Positions 57,078-64,000 of a stretch of 64,000 bases of DNA are shown here, one piece after another (the first letter of the stretch is position 1; every line of letters begins with the position of its first letter). The stretch comes from Limnobaculum xujianqingii (lineage in GTDB: Bacteria; Pseudomonadota; Gammaproteobacteria; Enterobacterales; Enterobacteriaceae), in the NCBI RefSeq assembly GCF_013394855.1, contig NZ_JABMLK010000001.1:868001-932000 (forward strand). The letters are read 5' to 3'. The notes below the pieces were generated by a model. The model made no database searches. It was not told the origin of the DNA and worked only from the letters and a program-made list of their open reading frames with translations. A program made the translations under genes and the position numbers.

Positions 57078-57936
57078 ACCGTCACAGCGTAAGCTGTTTC
57101 AACAGGTTTCTATCGCAATCATCGTATCCTGGTTGGTACTGTTTGTTTTCTTACCTAACCTGATGATTATTGGAACCAGTTTCCTTACCCGGGACGATGC
57201 GAATCTCATCTCGCTGGTATTTAGTCTGGACAATTATAGTCGGCTGTTCGACCCGATGTATCTGCAGGTGATGTTGCACTCGCTAAATATGGCGTTAATC
57301 GCGACATTCTTCTGTTTGATTATCGGTTATCCGTTTGCCTATTGCATTGCCAGCATGCCGAAACGTACCCAGCCAATTATGCTATTCCTGTTGATTATTC
57401 CATTCTGGACTAACTCACTGATTCGTACCTATGGCCTGAAAATTTTTATCAGTACTAAAGGTATCCTGAACCAGATTCTGTTAGGCATTGGTTTAATCGA
57501 TGAGCCGCTGCGTATCATGTACTCACAAGAAGCGGTTATCATTGGTCTGGTATACATTCTGCTACCGTTTATGGTACTTCCTCTCTATTCCAGCATTGAA
57601 AAACTGGATAAAACCTATATTGAGGCAGCCCGCGATCTGGGTGCGAAAAAGGTTCAAACCTTTGTACGCGTGATTATTCCATTAACTATGCCAGGCATTA
57701 TTGCCGGTTGTTTGCTGGTTTTACTACCGGCGATGGGCATGTTCTATATTGCAGACCTGCTGGGTGGTGCGAAGAACTTACTCGTCGGTAACGTAATCAA
57801 AAACCAGTTCCTGAGATTGCGCGACTGGCCATTCGGTGCAGCAACCAGTATTAGCTTAACCATCCTGATGGGTCTGATGCTGTATTTCTATTACCGCGTA
57901 GCTAAGTTACTTAACCGGAAGGATGAACTGGAATGA
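57061..57936 (+). CDS. potB: spermidine/putrescine ABC transporter permease PotB
   Basis: A 291-residue permease with six transmembrane helices and the EAA loop [21 protein letters not shown] chose ATG 57061, preceded by GGGAGG at the end of potA; a start nine codons earlier overlaps this site. The N-terminal cytoplasmic stretch ([14 protein letters not shown]) is longer than in E. coli PotB (275 residues). The stop overlaps potC by four bases (ATGA). Confidence 0.94.
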   Translation: MNSHNKPSQRKLFQQVSIAIIVSWLVLFVFLPNLMIIGTSFLTRDDANLISLVFSLDNYSRLFDPMYLQVMLHSLNMALIATFFCLIIGYPFAYCIASMPKRTQPIMLFLLIIPFWTNSLIRTYGLKIFISTKGILNQILLGIGLIDEPLRIMYSQEAVIIGLVYILLPFMVLPLYSSIEKLDKTYIEAARDLGAKKVQTFVRVIIPLTMPGIIAGCLLVLLPAMGMFYIADLLGGAKNLLVGNVIKNQFLRLRDWPFGAATSISLTILMGLMLYFYYRVAKLLNRKDELE

Positions 57937-58709
57937 TTGGACGCCTTTTCCGTGGCGGCTTTATGACCGCCGTTTATGCCTTTTTGTATATTCCGATCGG
58001 TATTCTGATCGTTAACTCGTTTAACTCCGCAAAGTATGGCGTGACCTGGAAAGGATTTACTACCCAGTGGTATGAAATCCTGATGAACAACGACAGCCTG
58101 TTACAGGCTGCGGGTCACTCGGTGGTGATTGCAACATTCTCTGCCACCTTTGCCACACTGATAGGCTCATTAACGGCAGTGGCGTTATATCGCTATCAGT
58201 TCCGTGGTAAACACTTTGTCAGCGGTATGCTGTTTGTGGTGATGATGTCTCCGGATATCGTAATGGCTATTTCGCTGTTGGCACTGTATATGCTGTTGGG
58301 GTTATCTCTGGGTTTCTGGTCATTGATGCTGGCGCATATCACCTTCTGTCTGCCTTTCGTGGTAATTACCGTTTACTCTCGTCTGAAAGGTTTTGATGTC
58401 AGAATGTTAGAAGCGGCTCGCGATCTGGGTGCTACAGAGTTCACCATCATGCGCAAAATCGTGTTACCTATAGCTATGCCCGCAGTGGTAGCCGGTTGGT
58501 TGCTGAGTTTTACGCTATCGATGGATGACGTTGTGGTCTCCTCCTTTGTAACCGGACCATCCTATGAAATTCTACCGTTGAAGATTTACTCAATGGTAAA
58601 AGTAGGTATGTCTCCAGAGGTGAATGCACTAGCTACCATTATGCTGGTGTTCTCACTGATTATGGTGCTGGCCAGCCAGCTGGTTATGCGCGATCGCAAT
58701 ACCAAATAA
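57933..58709 (+). CDS. potC: spermidine/putrescine ABC transporter permease PotC
   Basis: A 258-residue permease (264 in E. coli) with six transmembrane helices. The EAA loop is [20 protein letters not shown]. It is the partner of PotB and is translationally coupled to it through the ATGA overlap. Confidence 0.94.
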   Translation: MIGRLFRGGFMTAVYAFLYIPIGILIVNSFNSAKYGVTWKGFTTQWYEILMNNDSLLQAAGHSVVIATFSATFATLIGSLTAVALYRYQFRGKHFVSGMLFVVMMSPDIVMAISLLALYMLLGLSLGFWSLMLAHITFCLPFVVITVYSRLKGFDVRMLEAARDLGATEFTIMRKIVLPIAMPAVVAGWLLSFTLSMDDVVVSSFVTGPSYEILPLKIYSMVKVGMSPEVNALATIMLVFSLIMVLASQLVMRDRNTK

Positions 58710-58775
58710 GTTTATCGCCGGAGCCTTGCTCCGGCGTTTAATCTCCAATCGCTCCCTTTTAAGGAGATACGCTGA

Positions 58776-59816
58776 ATGAAAAAGTGGTCTCATCTGCTGG
58801 CTGCAGGAGCCATGCTGCTCTCTATCGGTACTGCTCAGGCCGATAAAGATGTCGTTTATTTCTATAACTGGTCTGAATATGTTCCACCGGGATTAATGGA
58901 TGATTTCACCAAAGAAACCGGTATTAAAGTAATCAACTCATCATTTGAGTCGATCGATACCATGTATACCAAGCTGAAAACCTACAAAGATGGCGCTTAC
59001 GATTTAGTTGTGCCTTCAGCGTATTTCGTTGCTCGTATGCGTGATGAAGGCATGATTCAAAAGATTGATACCAGCAAACTAAAAAACTTCAAAAACATTG
59101 ACCCGGCGTTACAGTCAAAACCATTTGACCCAACCAACGAATGGTCTATCCCTTACACTTGGGGTGCTACGGCTATCGCGGTGAATACTGATGTTATCGA
59201 TCCGAAAACCGTTACCAGTTGGGCTGACCTGTGGGAACCTCGCTTTAAAGATCGCATTCTGATTCTGGATGATGCTCGTGAAGTGTTCCCAATTGCTTTG
59301 CAAAAACTTGGTTATTCCATTAATACCACTGACCCTAAACAAATTCAGCAAGCCTATGAAGAATTACGTAAGCTGATGCCTAACGTGGTGGTATTCAACT
59401 CCGATGCTCCGGCAAACCCTTATATCGAAGGGGATATTGATATCGGTATGTTGTGGAATGGTTCTTCATATATGGCCCGTCAGGAAGGGGTTCACCTTCA
59501 GTTTATCTGGCCTAAAGAAGGTGCCATATTCTGGATGGATAGTATGGCTATACCATCAAACGCCAAGAACGTTGAAGGTGCGCTGAAGTTAATCGATTAT
59601 CTGCTGCGCCCTGAAGTTGCAGCCAGAATTGCCAATGAGATTGGTTACCCAACGCCAAACATTGAAGCCAGAAAGCTGCTGCCTAAATCGTTAACTGAAG
59701 ATAAGTCACTGTATCCTGATGCCGAAACCCTTAAAAATGGTCAATGGCAAGGTTCTGTAGGTGAGTCTGGTTTATTGTATGAAACACTATTCCAGAATCT
59801 GAAAGCAGGCGGTTGA
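58776..59816 (+). CDS. potD: periplasmic spermidine/putrescine-binding protein PotD
   Basis: A 346-residue periplasmic binding protein with a signal peptide (KKWSHLLAAGAMLLSIGTAQA, cleavage before DKDVVYFYNWSEYVPPG). Acidic and aromatic polyamine-binding residues are in the YNWSEYVP and LVVPSAYFVARM segments. It delivers spermidine, preferentially over putrescine, to PotBC. It is last in potABCD, with a strong terminator after it. Confidence 0.95.
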   Translation: MKKWSHLLAAGAMLLSIGTAQADKDVVYFYNWSEYVPPGLMDDFTKETGIKVINSSFESIDTMYTKLKTYKDGAYDLVVPSAYFVARMRDEGMIQKIDTSKLKNFKNIDPALQSKPFDPTNEWSIPYTWGATAIAVNTDVIDPKTVTSWADLWEPRFKDRILILDDAREVFPIALQKLGYSINTTDPKQIQQAYEELRKLMPNVVVFNSDAPANPYIEGDIDIGMLWNGSSYMARQEGVHLQFIWPKEGAIFWMDSMAIPSNAKNVEGALKLIDYLLRPEVAARIANEIGYPTPNIEARKLLPKSLTEDKSLYPDAETLKNGQWQGSVGESGLLYETLFQNLKAGG

Positions 59817-59858
59817 TAAACGTTACGCTATTACCGCAACACAGATTAAATAATGCTG

Positions 59859-59896
59859 CCGGAGAAAACGTATATCGTCTTCTCCGGTATTTTTTT
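59859..59896 (+). terminator. terminator of potABCD
   Basis: CCGGAGAA and TTCTCCGG form an 8-bp stem with a 13-base loop, followed by TATTTTTTT, 43 bases after the potD stop. Confidence 0.85.
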
Positions 59897-59950
59897 ATCG
59901 GTTACCACCCTTTCATTTCGTCTCTTCTTATTGCTCGATTTAAAGCGGAC

Positions 59951-59993
59951 ATGATGTATATCAAGTCAAAGCGGGAATTAGACTGAAGTCTAA
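59951..59993 (+). promoter_or_regulatory. FNR-like box and adjacent palindrome upstream of the M20 hydrolase
   Basis: ATGATGTATATCAA (59951-59964) matches the FNR half-sites TTGAT-N4-ATCAA at 9 of 10 positions. TTAGACT-GA-AGTCTAA (59978-59993) is a perfect 7-bp dyad just after it. Together they could form an oxygen-responsive promoter for the gene at 60152. The -10 element is poor. The rest of the 335-base gap holds the pot terminator and nothing else I recognise. Confidence 0.35.
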
Positions 59994-60151
59994 ATTATCC
60001 CTTGTTATGATGATCTGGCATATTGTTACCGTTAATCACATTGTTTCACATGCGTGGGTTTATTTATTTCATGGTTTCCTGATATAAAGAATAAACACTC
60101 ATCGCAATATTAAACATCCTGAAATTTAAGGATGACAAGAGGATAACTGGA

Positions 60152-61393
60152 ATGGTTCAAACACTAACAAAGCAATCCGCTCTCGACCTTTTTGAGCAAA
60201 TTACTGCCTTCAGCGTTAATGATTCAACACCCGGAATTACCCGTCTGGCCTACTCAAAAGAAGATGAACTGGCACATAAAATGATGATCGAAAAAATGCA
60301 GCAAATGGGACTGCAAGTTCGTCAGGATATGATGGGGAATATTTTTGCCCGTCTGCCGGGTAAAAATCCTGAGCTGCCGGCTATTGGTACTGGCTCCCAC
60401 ATTGACTCGGTACCTCAGGGCGGCGCTTACGATGGTGTTATCGGCGTTATTGCTGGCTTATATGCTATCTCCCAGTTTAAACCTCAACAATTAAAACGCT
60501 CCCTTGAGCTGGTTATCTTCCGCGCAGAAGAGTCCAGTCGTTTTGGCTTTGCCTGTATGGCCAGCAAAGTGATGGCAGGTCAGGCCGACTTTGATAAGTG
60601 GGCAAAAAATACCGACAGTGAAGGTAATAATATTTTTCAGGTGTTAGATAACTGTGGTTATCAAAGCCAGAAGCTGGATGAGTGCCGTCTGCCTGCAGAT
60701 TACTTCGATGCTTTTATCGAAACTCATATTGAACAAGGCAAAGTGCTGGAGCATCAACATAAGCGTATCGGTGTAGTTAACGGTATTGCTGCCCCATGTC
60801 GCTATCGCGTTGAGGTTCACGGCCATGCGGACCATTCCGGCGCAACACCAATGTCTCAGCGTCACGATGCGTTAGTGGCCAGTGCCGCTATTATCACTGA
60901 TATAAATACCGCAGCCTGTTATGAATCAGCTTATGGCACTGTGGGCACCGTTGGTCGTCTTGACGTAACGCCTAATGCGATTAACGTTATTCCCGGCGAT
61001 GTAACCTTCTATGTGGATATTCGTGGCGTTGATAAAGCCAGCGTAAATCGCGTTGTGGCTAAGTTCCTCTCATCTGTAGAGCATGCTAAAGCGGCACAGG
61101 ATGTGGTGATTCATGTTTCCGAGCTGGCGAATGATATGCCGGTGTTGATGAAAGATGAAATTGTGCAACGTCTGGAGCGTATTTGTCAGGAGCACAGTGT
61201 TCCTTACGTTACTATGATGAGTGGCGCGGGCCATGACACTATGTATATGGCACAAGACTTCCCGGCAGGCATGCTGTTTATTCCTTCAAAAGAAGGTGTG
61301 AGCCACCACCCGGATGAGTATAGCGAGTTTGAAGATGTGATTCTGGCGGCGGAGATTCTGCGGCAGGCTATGGGGGAGTTAGCGGATATTTAG
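60152..61393 (+). CDS. M20 Zn-dependent hydrolase, allantoate/N-carbamoyl-amino-acid amidohydrolase type
   Basis: A 413-residue M20 amidase of the hydantoinase/carbamoylase (HyuC/AllC) group. Its metal-binding set is GTGSHIDSV, GGAYDGVIG, FRAEESSRFG and ETHIEQG, and the C-terminal SGAGHDTMYM and HHPDEYSE motifs are present. It cleaves N-carbamoyl amino acids, allantoate or ureidoglycolate-like substrates to release ammonia and CO2. No hydantoinase or allantoin gene is adjacent, so the substrate is open. The ATG at 60152 follows GAGGATAAC. It is a single gene between potD and repeat copy E. Confidence 0.85.
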   Translation: MVQTLTKQSALDLFEQITAFSVNDSTPGITRLAYSKEDELAHKMMIEKMQQMGLQVRQDMMGNIFARLPGKNPELPAIGTGSHIDSVPQGGAYDGVIGVIAGLYAISQFKPQQLKRSLELVIFRAEESSRFGFACMASKVMAGQADFDKWAKNTDSEGNNIFQVLDNCGYQSQKLDECRLPADYFDAFIETHIEQGKVLEHQHKRIGVVNGIAAPCRYRVEVHGHADHSGATPMSQRHDALVASAAIITDINTAACYESAYGTVGTVGRLDVTPNAINVIPGDVTFYVDIRGVDKASVNRVVAKFLSSVEHAKAAQDVVIHVSELANDMPVLMKDEIVQRLERICQEHSVPYVTMMSGAGHDTMYMAQDFPAGMLFIPSKEGVSHHPDEYSEFEDVILAAEILRQAMGELADI

Positions 61394-61412
61394 TAGGTTC
61401 TGTTAGATTCCG

Positions 61413-61577
61413 GGATATTCCGGCCGTAAAAGATTATGTGCATACATTATCATTGTGCTCGGCCGGAAGGGCCTGATACTCAGCTTTAGAGTGCGTCGGG
61501 CCTAAATTCCCTAGGGGCACTTCGTTGGCTTACGCCAAGTCGACCCCAACGGAAATTTCTCCCTCCGATTCGCTTTG
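61413..61577 (+). repeat. structured intergenic repeat, copy E
   Basis: The fifth copy, sense to the M20 hydrolase gene and starting 20 bases after its stop. It is close to copy C at both ends (GGATATTCCGGCCGTAAAAG and the CCCTCCGATT end) but carries the common TTGGC-TTAC-GCCAA hairpin of copies A, B and D. Confidence 0.9.
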
Positions 61578-61676
61578 TTCAAAAGACAAAATCACAAACA
61601 GATATTCAGGGCATAGCCCTGAATATCAAACAATATTTTGACCTTTTCTGTTGACCTTTAAGAGCACTGGAATTCA

Positions 61677-61867
61677 GTTGACGACTGAGAGAGGGTAGCA
61701 CGGCCAACAGGGATGTTGCCCGAGGCGCAGCGACGTCGGGAGCGGCTCTGCGCCGGTGCGTAAGCCCGAACGAAGAAGGAAGGCAGTCGCGTAGCGACCT
61801 GGATTCGTGTGCGAAGGCGCGGAGGTGCAGGAGGCGTTAAGGCGACGCCTCCTGCACCTCCGCATGA
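61677..61867. repeat. GC-rich triple-hairpin element
   Basis: A stretch much richer in GC than its surroundings, with three successive hairpins: GGCGCAG/CTGCGCC (61724-61754), GTCGC-GTA-GCGAC (61786-61798) and a perfect 19-bp stem GCGGAGGTGCAGGAGGCGT with its inverse (61819-61863, 7-base loop). It has no T-run, so it is not a simple terminator. It is unrelated to repeats A-E. A reading frame across it on the minus strand is a by-product of its composition. Confidence 0.75.
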
Positions 61868-61950
61868 AAGTTTGGTAAGACACTACTCTATTTGCGGGCG
61901 AAACTGACTCAGAACTCAACTATTCATCATCCTCGAACTAGACTGAATAC

Positions 61951-62403
61951 CTAACTTCTTGCCTTCAACCTCAACTGCAATATCGGATACGCCTTCCCCA
62001 TACCATCCCGTTCAGATCGCGCCACCACCTCAAACCCACAATTAAGATAGAAACCAACGGCCTGTGGGTTTTGTTCGTTTACATCTACCTGGGTGATATG
62101 TTTCTGAGCAATAGCATAGTTTAATAGTCGTTTACCCAATCCCTTACCACGACAGTCCGGATCGATAAACAGCATTTCGATTTTATCTTCTGCTATACCA
62201 ATAAATCCGCTGATCTGGCCCCCTGTAGTTTTGGTGCAAAACAGCGTTACCATTGGCAGAAATTCATTCAATATTAGCGGGCGAAAGAACAGGATATCTT
62301 CTTCTGATAAAAAATCATGAGTGGCTCTGACAGAGCGTTCCCATAGTTCGGTAACTTCCGGATACTCTGCTGCAGTAACCGGAAATATCAGATTATTGTT
62401 CAT
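61951..62403 (-). CDS. GNAT acetyltransferase, YjaB-like
   Basis: A 150-residue GNAT-family N-acetyltransferase. The acetyl-CoA pyrophosphate-binding loop is DPDCRGKGLGKRLL (about 97-110), with VNEQNPQAVGFYLNCGFEVVARSERD after it. The N-terminus (LWERSVRATHDFLS) and the C-terminal GKAYPILQL resemble E. coli YjaB, whose substrate is unknown. It is isolated between element E and cobB. Confidence 0.85.
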   Translation of the reverse strand: MNNNLIFPVTAAEYPEVTELWERSVRATHDFLSEEDILFFRPLILNEFLPMVTLFCTKTTGGQISGFIGIAEDKIEMLFIDPDCRGKGLGKRLLNYAIAQKHITQVDVNEQNPQAVGFYLNCGFEVVARSERDGMGKAYPILQLRLKARS

Positions 62404-62512
62404 CTTATATGGCCTTTGTAATTGTTTTTTAGTTAAAGATGATCGGGTATATCAAATAATTAGGGTTTAATGGTTAATAAACAATCCCTCATTTATTAAC
62501 CACCTGCTGTCA

Positions 62513-63361
62513 TTACTTCTTTACACAATCAGTCGCGATAGTATTTAAAAAAGTATCCTGGATATATTTCGGTACCACTTCACTGGCTAATCCATAGTGT
62601 TTTTCCGTAAAGCTACTGCCAACCTGGCTCTCTTCCAGATTCAATTCTACGGTATGGGCGCCATATAAACGGGCACTACGTACAAATCCAGCGGCAGGAT
62701 ACACATGTCCTGAAGTGCCAATGGCAATAAAATAATCTGCTTCAGCAATCGCCTGATTGATTTTATCCATTTCAAATGGCATTTCACCAAACCAGACAAT
62801 ATGCGGACGCATCGGTTGCGGAGGCTGACAACAGTCACAGAGATCGTTAACCGACAAATCCCCTTTCCACTCGCTAACCTTGCCTGATTTAGTACAACGA
62901 ACTTTCATTAGCTCACCATGCATATGAATAATTCGCATATTACCAGCGCGTTCATGTAAGTTATCGACGTTTTGCGTAATTAGCAGAAAATTATTGCCCA
63001 GAACGTCTTCCAGTTTCGCCAGCGCTTTGTGTGCTTCATTAGGTTGTATTTCAGGATTAAGTAATTGGCGGCGGCGGGCATTATAGAATTTTTGCACAAG
63101 TTCTGGATTGGCAATAAAACCTTCCGGAGTCGCAACATCCTCAATGCGATGCTCTTCCCATAATCCATCTGATGCACGGAAAGTACGTATGCCGGATTCA
63201 GCTGAAATACCGGCACCGGTTAATACCACTACCGATGGATTTTGGCTGGCTTTCACCTCTTCACAGGCGAAACATAGCACGCTGTGGTAATAACGCATAC
63301 GATGGCGCTGATGTCGTATATGTTTCACTCTTGAACGAAACAAACGGCGATGAACTCGCAT
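62513..63361 (-). CDS. cobB: NAD-dependent protein deacylase (sirtuin) CobB
   Basis: A 282-residue class III deacylase (279 in E. coli). It has an NAD-binding Rossmann fold ([18 protein letters not shown]), catalytic His in [11 protein letters not shown]-like [12 protein letters not shown], zinc cysteines in KVRCTKSG and LCDCCQPP, and a [10 protein letters not shown] motif. It removes acetyl and succinyl groups from lysines, including on acetyl-CoA synthetase. A basic Arg-rich N-terminal extension ([21 protein letters not shown]) matches the long CobB form. It sits 28 bases after nagK, as in E. coli. Confidence 0.94.
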   Translation of the reverse strand: MRVHRRLFRSRVKHIRHQRHRMRYYHSVLCFACEEVKASQNPSVVVLTGAGISAESGIRTFRASDGLWEEHRIEDVATPEGFIANPELVQKFYNARRRQLLNPEIQPNEAHKALAKLEDVLGNNFLLITQNVDNLHERAGNMRIIHMHGELMKVRCTKSGKVSEWKGDLSVNDLCDCCQPPQPMRPHIVWFGEMPFEMDKINQAIAEADYFIAIGTSGHVYPAAGFVRSARLYGAHTVELNLEESQVGSSFTEKHYGLASEVVPKYIQDTFLNTIATDCVKK

Positions 63362-63389
63362 TGCTACAAACTCCTTTTATTACCCGGAT

Positions 63390-64000
63390 TTAATCCAATA
63401 AATTTAAAAATGCGGCACCACGAACACCGCCAGAATCGCCCCAGCGGGCTTTTTCGATACGAGGTACTTTTGCCACGCTTAATAAGTGTGGCTTAATTCG
63501 CTCTGGTAACAAAGGATACATCTCATCAAAGTTAGATAATCCACCGCCAATCACCACTAAGTGTGGATCGAGAACGGTAAATATATTGGCCAGACAAACC
63601 GCCAGTAAATCTAAGAAACGCTCAACATGTTCAACTGCTTTTGCTTCTCCCGCCCGGTAGTGCTGGATAATTTGTTGAGCCGGCAATTTTTCACCGAAGA
63701 AATGCTGATACACCCATTCAAATCCCCGACCTGAAATATAGTTTTCGATACAACCGGCATGACCACAACCGCAGGCTACCCGAGGTATATCTCTACCCAG
63801 CACTTCCAGCGCATCAACCGGCAATCTCAGATGCCCAAACTCACCAGCGATATAGTGACGACCGCTAAAAGTTTTTCCGTTAATAACAATACCGCCGCCA
63901 ACACCAGTTCCCAGAATAATACCTAATACGCTGGCGTATTGACGAAACTCACCATCCCAGGCTTCTGACAGGGCAAAACAGTTAGCATCGTTATCAATTC
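63390..64000 (-). CDS. nagK: N-acetyl-D-glucosamine kinase, C-terminal part
   Basis: A ROK-family sugar kinase cut by the window edge; 203 residues are visible, beginning at codon 63998 ([14 protein letters not shown]) and running to the stop at 63390. The ROK signature and zinc motif are present: [39 protein letters not shown] and [10 protein letters not shown]. It phosphorylates GlcNAc recovered from murein. The missing N-terminus (about 100 residues) would carry the first ATP-binding loop. An in-frame ATG-like start at 63824 is internal and not the true start. It is followed by cobB. Confidence 0.93.
   Translation of the reverse strand, partial: IDNDANCFALSEAWDGEFRQYASVLGIILGTGVGGGIVINGKTFSGRHYIAGEFGHLRLPVDALEVLGRDIPRVACGCGHAGCIENYISGRGFEWVYQHFFGEKLPAQQIIQHYRAGEAKAVEHVERFLDLLAVCLANIFTVLDPHLVVIGGGLSNFDEMYPLLPERIKPHLLSVAKVPRIEKARWGDSGGVRGAAFLNLLD

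Noticed and set aside
61674..61919. 81-codon reading frame on the minus strand over the GC-rich hairpin element
   Set aside because: It spans the three hairpins, has Arg/Ser/Pro-rich low-complexity sequence, no ribosome-binding site and no recognisable homology. The frame is explained by base composition.

Overview
The window is chromosomal DNA from a gamma-proteobacterium of the order Enterobacterales. Gene order and protein sequence follow the E. coli/Salmonella/Yersinia core: pheMST-ihfA behind rplT-rpmI-infC-thrS, prc-proQ-msrC, pyrF-yciH, lapAB, ribA, cysB, topA, yciN, sohB, yciK, rluB, yciO, rnm, roxA, pepT, potABCD, cobB, nagK. Moderate GC, divergence from E. coli and an Enterococcus/Aeromonas-type DUF4310/4311/4312 cluster suggest a lineage outside the E. 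coli group (perhaps Budviciaceae). The genus is inferred, not shown.

Layout. 1-3200 is the integrase/immunity end of a P2-like prophage: a zinc-finger gene start, DUF2732, Fil, a small protein, Cox, two tandem C-type repressors and the integrase. It abuts the ihfA terminator. 3300-10560 is the translation block: ihfA-pheT-pheS-pheM with its attenuator, then rplT-rpmI-infC-thrS with the AUU start of infC and the tRNA-like thrS operator. 10780-31800 holds mostly housekeeping genes. htpX in this stretch has an in-frame stop after codon 239 although its downstream coding sequence is intact.

31869-42999 is the accessory region of most interest. A DcuC-type carrier and an AbgA-type M20 hydrolase sit behind a probable FNR promoter. 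A BglG/MtlR-type PRD-EIIA regulator follows. Then comes an eight-gene operon: small PRD protein, SFCGS protein, DUF4312, DUF4311, DUF4310, metallo-deacetylase, DgaE-type PLP ammonia-lyase and DgaF-type KDGP aldolase. The enzymes fit deacetylation of an N-acylated amino-sugar acid phosphate, deamination to KDGP and cleavage to pyruvate plus glyceraldehyde-3-phosphate. No kinase is encoded, so the unknown membrane/soluble proteins are candidates for a PTS-like phosphorylating importer. Four helically phased direct repeats lie upstream of the operon.

43430-64000 returns to core genes: rluB, yciO, rnm, roxA, dppABCDF, pepT, potABCD, an M20 carbamoylase, a YjaB-like acetyltransferase, cobB and the 3' part of nagK.

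Five intergenic copies of a roughly 165-bp structured repeat lie between 29.6 and 61.6 kb. Base changes in its hairpins are compensated on the opposite arm. A different GC-rich triple-hairpin element lies at 61.68-61.86 kb. No tRNA or rRNA genes, CRISPR array or insertion sequence was recognised.
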